Shown here: positions 38,596-50,458 of the stretch, piece after piece | Layout: the number at the start of each line of letters is the position of its first letter | Position numbering within the stretch: the first letter of the stretch is position 1 | NCBI GenBank assembly: GCA_002946415.1 | Contig: NJPS01000012.1 | Span: forward strand, 248,001-312,000 | Source: Rutstroemia sp. NJR-2017a BVV2 | Lineage: Eukaryota > Ascomycota > Leotiomycetes > Helotiales > Rutstroemiaceae | Length of the DNA stretch: 64,000 bases | Direction: 5' to 3' | Translations under genes and position numbers: made by a program | The notes under the pieces: model-generated | What the model was told of the DNA's origin: nothing | What the model saw: only the letters and a program-made list of their open reading frames with translations | Database searches by the model: none

Positions 38596-39272
38596 ATCGT
38601 AACAGGTCGTAACTCATAAAATTATTGTGCAGAACAGCAAGCCCAAATGCGCCAACCCCCCCTCTTCGCGAACAACGTCCCCCCCTTTATGCGCCCCAAA
38701 CGAGACCGCACCTATGGCCGTCTCAGATCGTAGAAGAGGATATAAATCCAGTTGAGTATGCGTTCGTTATCTGGGTCGCGTATCTTGAGTTGGACTCGCA
38801 GGACTCCATCTCAACATGGAGATGTCGGCTGTCGCGGTGGCTGCTCAGCAAGGTGCAACAAAATGTGCCAGCGAACTTAAGGATTTTGCCAGAAGCACCA
38901 ATCGGCTAGGAAACAATTGGTTAAGGGCAGAAATCCCAAGTTATGAGATGTAAGCAAAATATTAAGAAGGCATATGTTCCGTTGAGACAATATCATTTGT
39001 AAACGAAGCCATGTTCGGGGACATCAACTCAAATTCCCGATATCACTGATCAGTTAGTTAATGGCTCGGACCAGGCACATAAGACCGCCACAGGTATTGA
39101 TCAGGCTAAAGACCCTTACTAGCTCACCCGCCACAGTCCGCCGCAGTAAAGAATTTCCGAACCGAGAATTCTTTTTCTTTTTCTTGTGCTACCCTTTGCC
39201 TGGTGAAATTCTGAATTTACTATGGCGAATTGATATTCGAAATTCGACTTCATTTTCTACCGAGTCGCCGCC
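38596..39272. promoter_or_regulatory. Divergent promoter MED13 / ENP2
   Basis: 677 bp between divergent start codons. No specific motif assigned; short ORFs are chance. Confidence 0.4.
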
Positions 39273-41201
39273 ATGAAGCTCACCAATCCCAATGAAGTGC
39301 CTGTCTATACGATCTCAGGTGCTTCCACCGCACGACCTTTACCAGACTGGCTTGCACGCAAGAGGAAGCGCAGTTTGAAAAATGATCCAGAATATGCGAA
39401 TCGAGTAGAACTTTTGCAAGACTTCGAATTCGAGGAAGCTAGCAGCTGTATACGAGTTAGTGAAGACGGAGAATGGGTTATGAGCACTGGCACATATAAA
39501 CCGCAAATTCATACGCATTACCTTCCTCATTTGTCACTTTCCTTCGCTCGACATACTACAACACTCAACCATTCCTTCGTCTTTCTGTCCACAGATTATT
39601 CCAAATCACTACATCTGCAGACAGACAGAAGACTAGAATTCCATACACCCGGTGGCTGCCACTACGAGACCCGATTACCTCGATATGGGCGCGACCTCGT
39701 CTACGATAGATGTTCTGCAGAAGCATTGGTCCCCGCCGTTGGTGTGAACAGCGACGGACTGGGTGAAGTATACAGGTTGAACCTTGAGATAGGGCGATAT
39801 ATGAAGCCATATCAAATTGATGTTGGTGGAGATGATTTGACCACTGCTGGTGGTGGCGCATTGCAAGGCGGCATACATACAGGGAGTGTTAACACTGCAG
39901 CCATTGCAGAGGAAAGTCATAACTTGATGGCATTCGGCACATCGATTGGGACTGTCGAATTTTGGGACTCCAGATCGAAAGCCAGAGTTGGTATTCTTGC
40001 TGGCCAGCAGGGAGAGATTACTGCTCTTGATTTCGACAGATCGGGAATTTCGATTGCGACAGGATCCTCAGAAGGAATCGTTCAATTATTCGATCTTAGA
40101 CGGCCTGTTCCAATACTGCGAAAAGATCAGGGGTATGGTTATCCAATCAAGACACTGATGCACATGACAACGTCCTCTCAAGAAAAGAAAATACTTTCGG
40201 CAGACAAAAGAATCATTAAACTATGGGACGAAGCAGACGGCCAAGCTTGGACTTCTGTGGAGCCCGCAGTTGATATCAATTCGGTGGCATGGTGCAAGAA
40301 TAGTGGCATGCTTCTCACCGCGAACGAGGGCAAACAACAACACGCATTTTTCATTCCGCAATTGGGACCTGCACCGAAATGGTGCTCATTCTTGGACAAC
40401 ATGGTCGAGGAGATGGCCGAGGAAGCACCAAGCGAAACATATGATAACTACAAGTTCTTGACATTACCCGAGCTCAAGTCGCTCAATCTTGCTCATCTCG
40501 TCGGAACCACAAACCTTTTGCGACCATACATGCACGGTTACTTTGTAGCCTCCAAACTGTACGAGCAGGCTAGACTTATTGCGAATCCCTTCATCTGGGA
40601 TGAAGAGAGGTCGAAACGTGTTAAGGAGAAGGTCGAGAAAGAGCGCGCTAGCCGTATTAGAGGAAGCAAGAAAGTTAGGGTCAACCAGAACTTGGTCGAC
40701 AAGATGCTCAAGAGGCAAGAACGGAGAGAGAAGGTTGATGAGAATATGGGTGTTCTGGGCGACTCTCGTTTCGGTAAACTGTTCGAGGATGAAGAATTTG
40801 CTGTCGACGAACGCAGCAGAGAATTCCAGGCTCTCAACCCAAGCACTAAGGTTGCTGGTGGAGAAAACAAAAAGGAAGCCTCTGATGCTGGCAGCGACTC
40901 GGAGGATGAAGAACATAGTGAAGATGAGATCATGTCGAAACCGAAGCCGAAGCCGGAAATGCGCATTTCCTCCTCTTCATACAAGAAATCAGGCCATCAA
41001 CGGCAAGACAAAGCGTTGGGAGCTCGTAAGCAGACTACTGGTCGTGTTAGTAAGAATAGGGGAGATGTTGTCGGAGAACGTCAAGTCACATTCGCTCCCA
41101 GCTCGGGCAAGAAGGAGAAGGAAAAGCCCGAGCCTGTCAAGAGAGGCAAACGCGACGACAGCAGACGAAGCGCCAGTGGAAACGTGTTTAGAAGATTATA
41201 A
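39273..41201 (+). CDS. ENP2: Ribosome biogenesis WD40 protein ENP2/NOL10
   Basis: Nucleolar protein of the small-subunit processome needed for 18S rRNA maturation. Single exon, 642 residues; start MKLTNPNEVPVYTISG is the family's usual N-terminus. The N-terminal half is a beta-propeller (for example VGILAGQQGEITALDFD and GSSEGIVQLFDLRR). The conserved NUC153 segment sits near residues 500-530 (DSRFGKLFEDEEFAVDE, REFQALNPS). The C-terminus is a Lys/Glu-rich coiled and disordered tail with nuclear-localisation-like basic runs (GKKEKEKPEPVKRGKRDD). An apparent GT...CAG interval around 39510-39594 is coding, because the family has LSLSFARHTTTLNHSFV there. Shorter than yeast Enp2 (707) mainly in the tail. 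Confidence 0.95.
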   Translation: MKLTNPNEVPVYTISGASTARPLPDWLARKRKRSLKNDPEYANRVELLQDFEFEEASSCIRVSEDGEWVMSTGTYKPQIHTHYLPHLSLSFARHTTTLNHSFVFLSTDYSKSLHLQTDRRLEFHTPGGCHYETRLPRYGRDLVYDRCSAEALVPAVGVNSDGLGEVYRLNLEIGRYMKPYQIDVGGDDLTTAGGGALQGGIHTGSVNTAAIAEESHNLMAFGTSIGTVEFWDSRSKARVGILAGQQGEITALDFDRSGISIATGSSEGIVQLFDLRRPVPILRKDQGYGYPIKTLMHMTTSSQEKKILSADKRIIKLWDEADGQAWTSVEPAVDINSVAWCKNSGMLLTANEGKQQHAFFIPQLGPAPKWCSFLDNMVEEMAEEAPSETYDNYKFLTLPELKSLNLAHLVGTTNLLRPYMHGYFVASKLYEQARLIANPFIWDEERSKRVKEKVEKERASRIRGSKKVRVNQNLVDKMLKRQERREKVDENMGVLGDSRFGKLFEDEEFAVDERSREFQALNPSTKVAGGENKKEASDAGSDSEDEEHSEDEIMSKPKPKPEMRISSSSYKKSGHQRQDKALGARKQTTGRVSKNRGDVVGERQVTFAPSSGKKEKEKPEPVKRGKRDDSRRSASGNVFRRL

Positions 41202-41387
41202 TAGTTGGATCATCAATTGTCAAGATACCCCTTTCATGCTACATGACATAAATTTTCGAAAACCAATTCAGAACCCGAACTCCAATGTCTTCCGACTACA
41301 TCACACATGTGCAAAGCCAGTGAAAAAAGCTATCCATTCGTACCACGGGTATCAAAAACAAAACGAAAAGGGCTGTGCCAGCAGCGG

Positions 41388-42165
41388 TCATCGGTCCATT
41401 TTCCTCGCCCATTTAGATTGTTTGGGCGGCTCCGACATCTCAAATTCGGTTGTCTTCGTATCACCCTTTTCAACATCATCGCTACCGCCGAATCTGAAGT
41501 TCTTCGGTGTGGGCGGCACCTCATCAATCTTCGCCAGTCCTCGACCTGATGGTCGTCGATGAACATCCTTTCCGAACGTTGTTCTCCTTGGCGTCAAAGC
41601 CACAGCTACTCTTCGTGCAGAGGCACGGATTTTCTTGCGCACCTCCCAGGACCTCTTCTTTGCCAGATAATAGAGCACTGAGGAAATAACTATTCAGTAA
41701 TATTAGTGTTATACTCCGCGGCCAAACAAACTCATCTGAGCCGAGTTTATGGGGGGAGTTCTTACTTCCAAAGAGACACACGCCGACCACGGCGACAATG
41801 ATAGCAACCATAACTCCCGTCGACATCTGAACAGAACCAGACGAAGTCCCCGATGCCCCAGCATCACTATCGGCACCTGAGCTACTCGCCGAGCTCCCCG
41901 CATCACCCGCAGCCGGTCCATCAGGAGCAGCCGGCTCCGCCGTCGCCAGAGCAGAAAAGAAGGAAGCCACAGAACTCGACGACATAGCGGGTGTTAATTC
42001 GATTGAAGAGGATGTTGTTGGACTAGGCGTAACTGTTGCTGCGTGAAGCTGTGCAGATGTACTTGTAGATACAGAAGTTTCCGTTTGTGAAGAAAAATCC
42101 TGTGCTAGCACAGTTCCGTAGAAAAAGAAATTCAAACAGAAGATTATAGGAAGAATGCCCCTCAT
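41388..42165 (-). CDS. Single-pass membrane protein with Ser-rich ectodomain
   Basis: Exons complement(41388..41677, 41766..42165), 229 residues. The start MRGILPIIFCLNFFFYGTVLA is a clear signal peptide ending AQDF. About 100 Ser/Thr/Ala-rich residues follow, suited to O-mannosylation, then one membrane helix (GVMVAIIVAVVGVCLFG) that crosses the exon junction into MLYYLAKKRSW, and a basic cytoplasmic tail of about 85 residues (RRTTFGKDVHRRPSGRG). The acceptor at 41679-41678 is the one that keeps frame; an alternative AG 12 nt upstream ends in a different frame. The architecture resembles Mid2/Wsc wall-stress sensors but has no Cys-rich WSC domain, so role is inferred only from layout. Convergent with ENP2, 186 bp apart. 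Confidence 0.72.
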
Positions 42166-44352
42166 TTTGAATGAATTGGGAGGAACTTGCCCCCACCAGT
42201 AGGGCAAGGGAATGAAAGGGGTGGTAGATTCGGACTCCAAAGCCTAGCACACAAATTCCTACCGCCCGGGTTCCTCCAGACGTGATTGTGATAGTGGCAC
42301 ACGGAGTGCTGATGGTAGTGTAGCAGTATATGAAAGATTGTCGAATACAATAGCTCTCTTCTCGCTCGGATCTTCCGTTTTCGGGCAGCTGACTGGGTTC
42401 TTTTCGTGCGAATAGTTGCGTGATGTGATGGGATAGAAAGGGGATTACATTACATGATGTGATGAAAAAAGGGACGGGCAAACTCTAGGTTTATGAACTC
42501 CCTCTTAACCGCTATTGATGAAGATATTTTGCCAACCAATAATACGTGTGTACAAGTACCTCTGCGCTGTGATTCCCGGAGGTATAGCAACCAGAAATAT
42601 TATTGCAACGGGTATCATGCTCGGGCGAGAGAGCGAAATGGTCGCTTTGATTGGTATGTGGTTTGCGCATAGTGCGCATATGGTCGCTGATAGGTCGGCC
42701 ATGGAACGATGTTGGGCGTTTAGAGAGAGGCGGGACCAATGGGGGGCGCGGAGGGGGGGTTGCCGAGTCGGGCTAAGACGGGGGTAGGGGGAGATCGCTT
42801 GTATAGCTGCCAGTACATTATTAAGTGTACAGGTGCGGGTTCTGATAATGCGGGAAGCTATTTGTGATTGTGGCGATGCAGAATGATAAGATGAGACGGT
42901 ATTTGTCCAAGTACGCGCCGGAGAAATAAAGATGGTCGGCTTGGGTACCGAAGCTTCTTTGGGTGATAGGTTTGTAGGGCTTATATTTGGGGTACGGTAA
43001 GGGTCGTGCGTTTCGGGTCTTTTGAGTTCCGTATGGGGATGGTTCCGAGTTTGGGAGGTTGGCTGTTGCTGGTTGGTTGTTGGGGGGATGTTGTGCTGAG
43101 GTGCGTACTTAAAAGTAACCTTCTGCTCGTCTGCTGTGTTTGTTGTGTTATTTTCGGACTGACATGTAGCAGATGGCCTCAGATGTAGCAAATGGGCCTT
43201 AGAGTTGAGGCCGATGGTAAGGTATGCAGCTCGAAATAGCTATGCATGACATGAAGGTTGGACTGGGGACTTTCGACGAATCAAGGCATCGGAACGTGGC
43301 ATTTTGGCGTTTGCTATGAGAGTGAGAGGCGCGGCAGCGTCTCGGATGCAGGCTTTCCTTATGTCGGCGGGAGGCACGACGAAGCAAGTCAGACTGTTGG
43401 TCCTTCAGTTACGAAGTATATGTTGATATTTTTGGTGCATCTTGACAATGCTGGGCTCAGCATATCCAACGTTTATCAGATGAATCTGTTGAGATCTCTG
43501 ATCTATGTGGGTAGCCGTGGCTGTCGAGATTTCTGTCGCAGATGAGAAGTCCCTCCACATCATGTGACGTTCTATGTGCTGCTGAGTCACATGATTTGCC
43601 TCGATGCAGGAGTCTGGTGTCGGCAAAAAGTCTTCATACTTTCATATAGCGATGTATAATGCATCTGCGTCACCGGAGCTTAGAGCAGCTGTATGCCTCA
43701 GACGATCGAAGTGAGGCGTTGAAGTCGATGGCGAGAGATTGTGAGAGGTGGTGAGAGACGAAGAGAAGGGCAAGGCACGTTCTGGCTGCCCTTTCTCTGC
43801 TAGGAAAAGGCATCGTCCTATGAAGAACTTTCGCCGCCCATATCTTCTTTGATTCCAAAAAGAAAATGCAAATGTACAGATCCATTAAATAATTTCTCCA
43901 CAATCGAAAACCAATTTGTATTTTCTTCCTCAAGCATTTCACTTTTTCGACTTCTTCCCACAATCAATCCAGTTCGCTAAACAGCCTTTGGCGACCTCAT
44001 CTTTTACTCATTGTTCGTCTCATTTCATCTTGAGTAATTTTATACAGTCCGCACCAACTCCGTCTGATCTTCTCTAAGTCTCTTCGTCAAATGTCATCGC
44101 TCTGAATCTATCGCCCACTCGTGCGGATGAGTACGTAACCGACAAGGTTGTATCACTCTACGAGCGACACTTCAACCATATCAATCAAGTTAATACAACG
44201 CACTTCAGCATATCTTAGCCATTTCCATCTTCCTTTCATTCTTACATTCATCATATCTTCCTCAGTTCATCGATTAGTGGGCGATTATGGTTCGTTAATT
44301 GCATGCTCCTGACACTGGTACAAGTTCATCGAGGGAGGCAGCAGTCCACGCC
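42166..44352. other. Intergenic region, 2.2 kb
   Basis: Upstream of two divergent genes. A 228-codon ORF on - (42505-43191) faces open frames on +; it is Pro/Thr-rich with no family resemblance and I do not call it. Just before the coiled-coil gene a minimal uORF ATG GTT CGT TAA is at 44287-44298, followed by an out-of-frame ATG at 44303. Confidence 0.4.
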
Positions 44353-47300
44353 ATGGATCTCGATTCGTGGGAACCAGAGAGTCAGCTTATGGAGAGACCG
44401 CATTCTCAGCAAAACTCATATTTTGAGGATGGTTCGGCCGCTGATGGCAGTATTGACGAAGATGTTGTTATGCGCGATACCGAACAAGAAGATCTTGACG
44501 ACATACTTCCTCCAATACATGAACGAACTCCATCGTCTGGCCAAATTCCTGTGGTGCAGGAGGAGACACAGAAAGATAGTTTCAGGTCTGTTGTTGAAGA
44601 GACTCAATTGATCGCGATCGAACTGGAAACACAACCTATCGAGTGTGACCAGCATAAAGACCTCTCGCCAGCGCCATCACCATCACCGAAAGAAACGCAG
44701 AAGAAGACTTTAGCTGTTGCTGGTGATGACCTTGCCAAGTCGGGGATTCCTCCCCCCTTGACACTTACGAGGGAGCCGGAGCCAACAACACCGGGGTTCG
44801 TTTTTTCGAAAACACCTTGCAGAGGCCCATCAACTTTGATACCAAGTGATACAAGCATACAGAAAGTGGCCCCCGTGCAACAGCGAAGAAGTAAGTTAAA
44901 TGAAGTATATCGTGATGATTCTGACTAACCTTCTGGTAGACATTCCGATCGATAATTCTCACGTTAATGTCTCGAAGAAACCTTCGCCATTAGGACAATC
45001 ACCTCTCGTTCCAGTATTCGACAACAGTGTTGTTCAGCCCATTCCATCGAACCCTCCTGCAACTGATCCTAAGGTAGCAGATAATCGAAAGGCGGAATCA
45101 GTACCAAAACCAGCAGCTCCAATAGCTCAGCCTCGACAAGGATCGCAAGTTCTAAAGTCCAGACCAAAGTCTTTCAAAAATCGACTCAGGGGTCCCAGCA
45201 AGAATTTCATGCTTCCACCTTTTCCAGATGTTCATAAGAATCATGGGAAGCTTAGCGAAAGACAAGTGAACAATCCTCGAGAAGACAACCCGCTATCTGC
45301 ACCTGCTACAGCTGAAAACATCCAACGCTTACAACTGGATTCCATTCGTGTCAGCAAGCAAAACAATGAACAGCAGAACACTCATAGAGGTCATATTGTC
45401 GGTGCCGTTGAACTTACTGGACAGTCGGATCAGAACAACTGGTCAACAGAGAACATTCTTGGTGAATTGGGGCCAGAGGGTCAAAGCTCGGAAGTAGCAT
45501 CACCTCCTAACCCGAATCCTAAAGAGCAAAGCCGACATGTTCTGGAAGATATTTCCGATATTGGAACACGAAATGTTCACTCGAATGCTCGCTCTAGCCG
45601 GCACGATCCAAGTGAAACTCACACCCCACAGTCGGTACCACAGACAATAACCTCTAGGTCCCAATCAGTAACGCCATCATCCCGCCCCCGGTCGCGAACA
45701 GGCCAATCTCGAGCTGATTCTTCGCATCCAGTAAATCGGCCGGTTACGGGGCAAGCACTGGTCCCTAAGGGGGTGTCCAAACAGCATCATAGCAATGGAA
45801 GCAAAGTCAGTAAAACTTATGCCGGGCAACCTAGGGATAAACTAGTATTACTGAGTTTGATCACACCCGATATTCTTGAAAAGATGAAGGTTTATGAGAC
45901 GTCCGTAGGGTCATTGGGTCACTTGTCGGCCGAGCTTGAAAATCGACGGGGAATTATTGAAGTCCAACATAATGACAACATAAAACTGAAAGAATCGTTA
46001 GAGAGGGTCGAGTCTGAGCTTCAGAGTGCATGTAAGGTAAAAGAGGATTTGGAATCTGAGCAGAAACATGTATCATGGGAAGTGGACAAGCTGAAAGGAG
46101 CCTGCAAGAGATACAAAGAACATATGAACGATGTTGTTAAGTGTCATAAGGCCTTAAAGGCCGAGTCGGATGCTCTCCAAAAGAATCTAAAAACTCTGCA
46201 CCAGGAGGAAAAGAGAAGCATCGCACTACAGCGGGCAGAGGTGGACGCCAAGATCACAAAGTTCAACGCATTGCTAGCAGAGATTAAGAAGATTCGGGGG
46301 GAAGAAACTGAGAGTAGGTCTGCTCCATACCGCTGATGTATATCGACTAATGGTTGAAAGGAAATAAAGAGTTATCAGAAATCAGAACGAAAATCGGAAA
46401 TCGTAAGATGCTCACCATTAGAGACTCTGAGTACTAACATTTGTAGTGACGGAAAAAAACGAAGAGCTGAATTCTACCATAACCAACAAGGATTCTGAGC
46501 TCAAACGAGTACATGAATACATTGAGCAGCTTGAGAAGCAGCTCAACGATGGACAGCTGAATAGGCATAGGGAGCTTATGGACATTCTGCAGCAGCCACA
46601 AATCAACCACATCGAAGCGTTATGTGAGGAAGGTGGGATGCTCCATAAGATCTTGAATACTGGAACATCTACCAAGGAGAAGTAAGCATTTCACCCCGTA
46701 ATAGTGCTCAATGTTTGCTGATTTTGAGAAAGACTTGAGGAAATCTCAACAGCGGTTAATGATTCACTGAAGCGTGAGTCTGAATGGCCAGGAACTCTGC
46801 GAGAGATTCTAGAAGAAACCTCCTCTGCGTGAGATCCATAAGCCCAGCGATAGCTTACCAGCTAACAACGGTTTATCAGATTACATGGGAAGCTTCAAGA
46901 CAATTGTGATAAAGATTCTGCTTTCCATGAGTCGAGTCTCAAGTTGTTTGATGATATCAAGGAGCGTTTGTCACAAATGGGCGTTGATCAGGAGAAGAAT
47001 TCTCAACTTACCGATCGCCTTGTAGAGCTCCAGGAAACGAATGCAACTCTCAAGGCCAATCTTGACTCGAAAAATCTCGAATCGGAGGCCGCCATTACTC
47101 GACTGAAGGAACTGACGGAAGAGCTCGTAGATCTACGGGCACAACTGGCTAACAAAAATGATCAGCTCATGAGCGCTCTTGCTCAACCACGAGACGATCC
47201 AGACGAGAAACGGAAGATTGCTGACCTGACCACCGAGATCTCGAGACTACAAGCTCTACTCGCCACGGCCAATAATGATAAACATCAATCTAAACAAGAT

Positions 47301-49007
47301 CTTCAGGCATCACAGGAACTGATCACTAGAATGCAGAAACAATTGCGCGAGACAGAAGCAAGGTTGCAAACGGCTGAGACTGACCTTCGACAAGTACAAT
47401 CCACCGGCAGAAAGTTCCAGATTGATTGCAAAAATGCTGTGGAGAAAGCTCGTCAGGAAATCATAACAATTACAGCAGGAGAGAAGAGGGATATGGCCAT
47501 CCAGCACAATACCATCGTCGAAGATCTCAAAAAGAAACATATTGAAACAGAAAGTCAATTGAAAATGGCCCTGGAAGAGTTGGAATCGAGCAAGAAGTTG
47601 AATACTCATCAGACAACCGTTATTTCGGAACTAAAATCCGATCTTGCTGATTTCAGATATCAGTTGCAAGAGCGTCTAGAGGACATCCAAGTTTTAGACC
47701 AACTTGCCATATCTCGAGAAGAGATTGTTAGGCAGACGCAAGAGCTGTCCATGTTTCGCCAAATTTTTGCAGAACATCAGTCGGCAGTCCAGGATTTAAG
47801 GGATGAAAGTTCTAGCGATATTGATCTAATTCGAAAGGAGTTTCAAGAAAGAATAAAAGAAGCATATGGCACCAAACAAGAGCTGGAACGACTAAAGAAA
47901 GAAAATGACCAGCTACGAAGAAAGGTCGCAGACGCCGAGAAGTTACAGCAGCATGATGGGCAGCAAGCCCGAAGCCGAACACCAACGATTAGCAAGCCTA
48001 GCAAGTATTCCCTCAAAGTTAAACCTTCCATTGCTCCACCACCACCTGTAGGAGAAGAACAACCAAAATCACCAGCAGCAGCTTACAAACAGCCTCCTCG
48101 CAAGCCAGCGGCACGACAAAGTAGCCACATACAACAGCAGCACAGCGGGGAAGCTTTCACGGCTCAGAATATCCGACAGCGATCCAAATCCAACAACTTT
48201 AGCGCAAATGTCACCTCCACTCCCTCCAGGCGAGGCGAAAGCCCACACAGAGGTCAAGCACCTGGCCAAATCAAACCATTTTCAACCCTGTCATCTTCGA
48301 GTCCTTTGACTGATTTGGAATCTATTATGGGTAAGTTGGATTCTGTTAACAGTCATGCTGAACTTCAGCAGCTGTATCAAAGTAAAAGCCACAAGTTGGA
48401 CATTTACCAATACGGCGAAAAGTCTCCAAGCTCACAATATGCTTTTCGCGGAAACACAAACTTAGAAGGCAACGACAGTGCCAGACACGAAGAAAGAAAA
48501 GCTGCATCCGAGTCCGACGAGGAGTTTGTGACATTCCCACGTAAGATGAAGGGACCATCTCATGCAGAGGAATCACAACAACGAAGAACAGCTAGACCAC
48601 TAAGATCCGCACTGAAGAAAACGACCTTCGTCGGGAGTGCAGATGTGCTGCAGGAACAAACCAACGCGCCCAGCTCGCAGAATTCACTAGTCATGGCCCG
48701 AAAACCAACCTCTCAAAGCACCCGCAAAACCAACGCAGGATTATCCTCCATGTCCAGATCCGGGGCTAGCACATACAATCGTATTGCAAGCGGAAATGTC
48801 AAAGGAACCCAGGACAGTCATGCTGAAAAGCAAGCAAAGCCTGATGGTATGTTGGTATGGGAACCGCCTCCACCAGTGGGACGTTTCAAGAGACAGAGAT
48901 CTACTTCGGCACTTGCTGTCGCTGCCAGACCGGCTAAGGCTCCTAGGATTTCTCTAGGCCCGAGAACTAGTCGAACTGTTATTCCGGATTCGCAGGACCA
49001 GATGTGA
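44353..49007 (+). CDS. Large coiled-coil protein of unknown function
   Basis: Exons 44353..44890, 44940..46313, 46447..46681, 46733..46828 and 46880..49007 join to 1456 residues without a stop. I chose ATG 44353 (MDLDSWEPESQLM) as the first in-frame ATG. Residues 1-about 490 are disordered and Ser/Pro/Gln-rich. About 490-1150 is long heptad-rich coiled coil, for example LERVESELQSACKVKEDLE and LQETNATLKANLDSKNLES. The C-terminus is again disordered, with basic Ser clusters (RPLRSALKKTTF), EPPPPVGRFKRQR and a final IPDSQDQM. This looks like a scaffold: cytoskeletal, septal, spindle-pole or chromosome axis are all possible, and the sequence does not decide. Intron acceptor at 46732 was picked over a nearer one (46728) because the other gives a stop. 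Confidence 0.78.
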
Positions 49008-50458
49008 GGTTGGCTATGTCTGTCTATATTCCGGGTGGGGCTTGCGTTTTGCCTAGACTTTCTCTGCAGCTGAGTCGACGACCCGGGGAAACTGTTTGCG
49101 TCTGCGGGAAGTTGCATCACCACAAACATCTTCATAGAAGTTGCTTAACATGCTTTATTCGTATTCGTGTACTTTGTTTTATATATCCTTATTACACGCA
49201 CGTGGTCACCAACGGCTGTTGCTTGCAGAAAAACAAACGGGGAGAGGGATGTTTGTAGAAAAGGAAGAAACCTGGGAGAGATGTTGTTCGAAAATAGCAA
49301 CCGGCTCATCATGGTCTGAATCTTGCTGCAAGTTTTTGGCCCGAGAGAAAAACTGGAAGGGAAAAATAGATGTCATGTGGTGTGGACAAAGGATTGGTAT
49401 ATCATCTGATGCGGGGTCGGAATGTGTATTTGAGAGGAATAGAGTGGAGTAGCTTATATATAGACTTCGATGTAGCTATCAATGACCTGCTGCTAGAGCT
49501 ATATAGCTGGTTGCTAGATATAGAAAAGACATAAATATAGAGATATAAAAGCATTCTCCGAAATTTCAATGACAAAGAGACAAACAGGTGTCTGTCCAAG
49601 TTATGACTTGTCTAGCGGCCACGGTATGAAAAGCTCGTGGATGAGTTGAATAGTAAGTAGAGTATGATAACCCTCCCTCTCTATGTTTTTACGTACAGTA
49701 CTGTACAAGCCCCATCTCCTTCCTTGCTTCTACTTACAACCCTACAGAAACCAGTAGGTAAATGAGTAAATTATCATCTCCTCTCCTGATATAAGTGAGT
49801 GAGTGAGTGAGTTGGTAGTGTTTGTCTAGTCTAAATATCCATTATATCTACGGCATACCCTCCTTCCGCTCCGCATCTTTATATCTATCTATCATACTAT
49901 ACTTGCTATCCTATACTCTCGATGACCTTCTAGCAGAGCTCAGACATTAATGCTTGCTCTTTCTCCCTTCCCCCTCTATCTCCCTAAGTCTCTCTCCATC
50001 TCCCTCCCCCTCCCCCTCCATCTCTCTCCACTCCCCCTATAACTCTTCTCTTCCATCTCTACCCCCCCTCGGCATCATATCCTTTCATATACATCATATC
50101 TTCCATAACATGTTTTTTTATAACATTTTCCTGTTTTTTTCTTCTATATAGTGTAGTGTAGCGTAGTGTGTAGTGTATCGTACCCTCTTTATTCTTACAG
50201 TCCATGCGATGCCCAGTATATCTCGAATGGGGTTTTCATGCACATGTGTATATCCAGCCCCTGCCCTCAACGACGTCCACGTCCATTGCTCCTGACCACG
50301 ACCACGTCTTTACTCCTGACCACGATCATTACCATCACTATCACCATGACTCCAACCCCATCTACGACCACTACTCCTAACCACGCTCCTATCCATATTC
50401 ACTACCCCTAACCATGACCCAAAGCCACGACCGAACCACAGCTCCCCCACTCACTGAC
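49008..50458. other. Convergent 3' region with pyrimidine-rich and simple repeats
   Basis: 1.45 kb between convergent genes. It contains a GTGA microsatellite (49794-49813), a C/T-rich tract on + around 49960-50060, and a degenerate array built on CTCCTGACCACGACCACG-like units around 50290-50400. No coding signal. Confidence 0.55.
49794..49813. repeat. GTGA microsatellite
   Basis: About five tandem GTGA units. Confidence 0.85.

Noticed and set aside
39510..39594. Possible intron in ENP2 ending at TCCACAG
   Set aside because: The interval encodes family-like text (LSLSFARHTTTLNHSFV) and stays in frame.
42505..43191. 228-codon ORF on the minus strand
   Set aside because: Low-complexity Pro/Thr-rich translation with no domain; the opposite strand is also open over much of it, as expected by chance.
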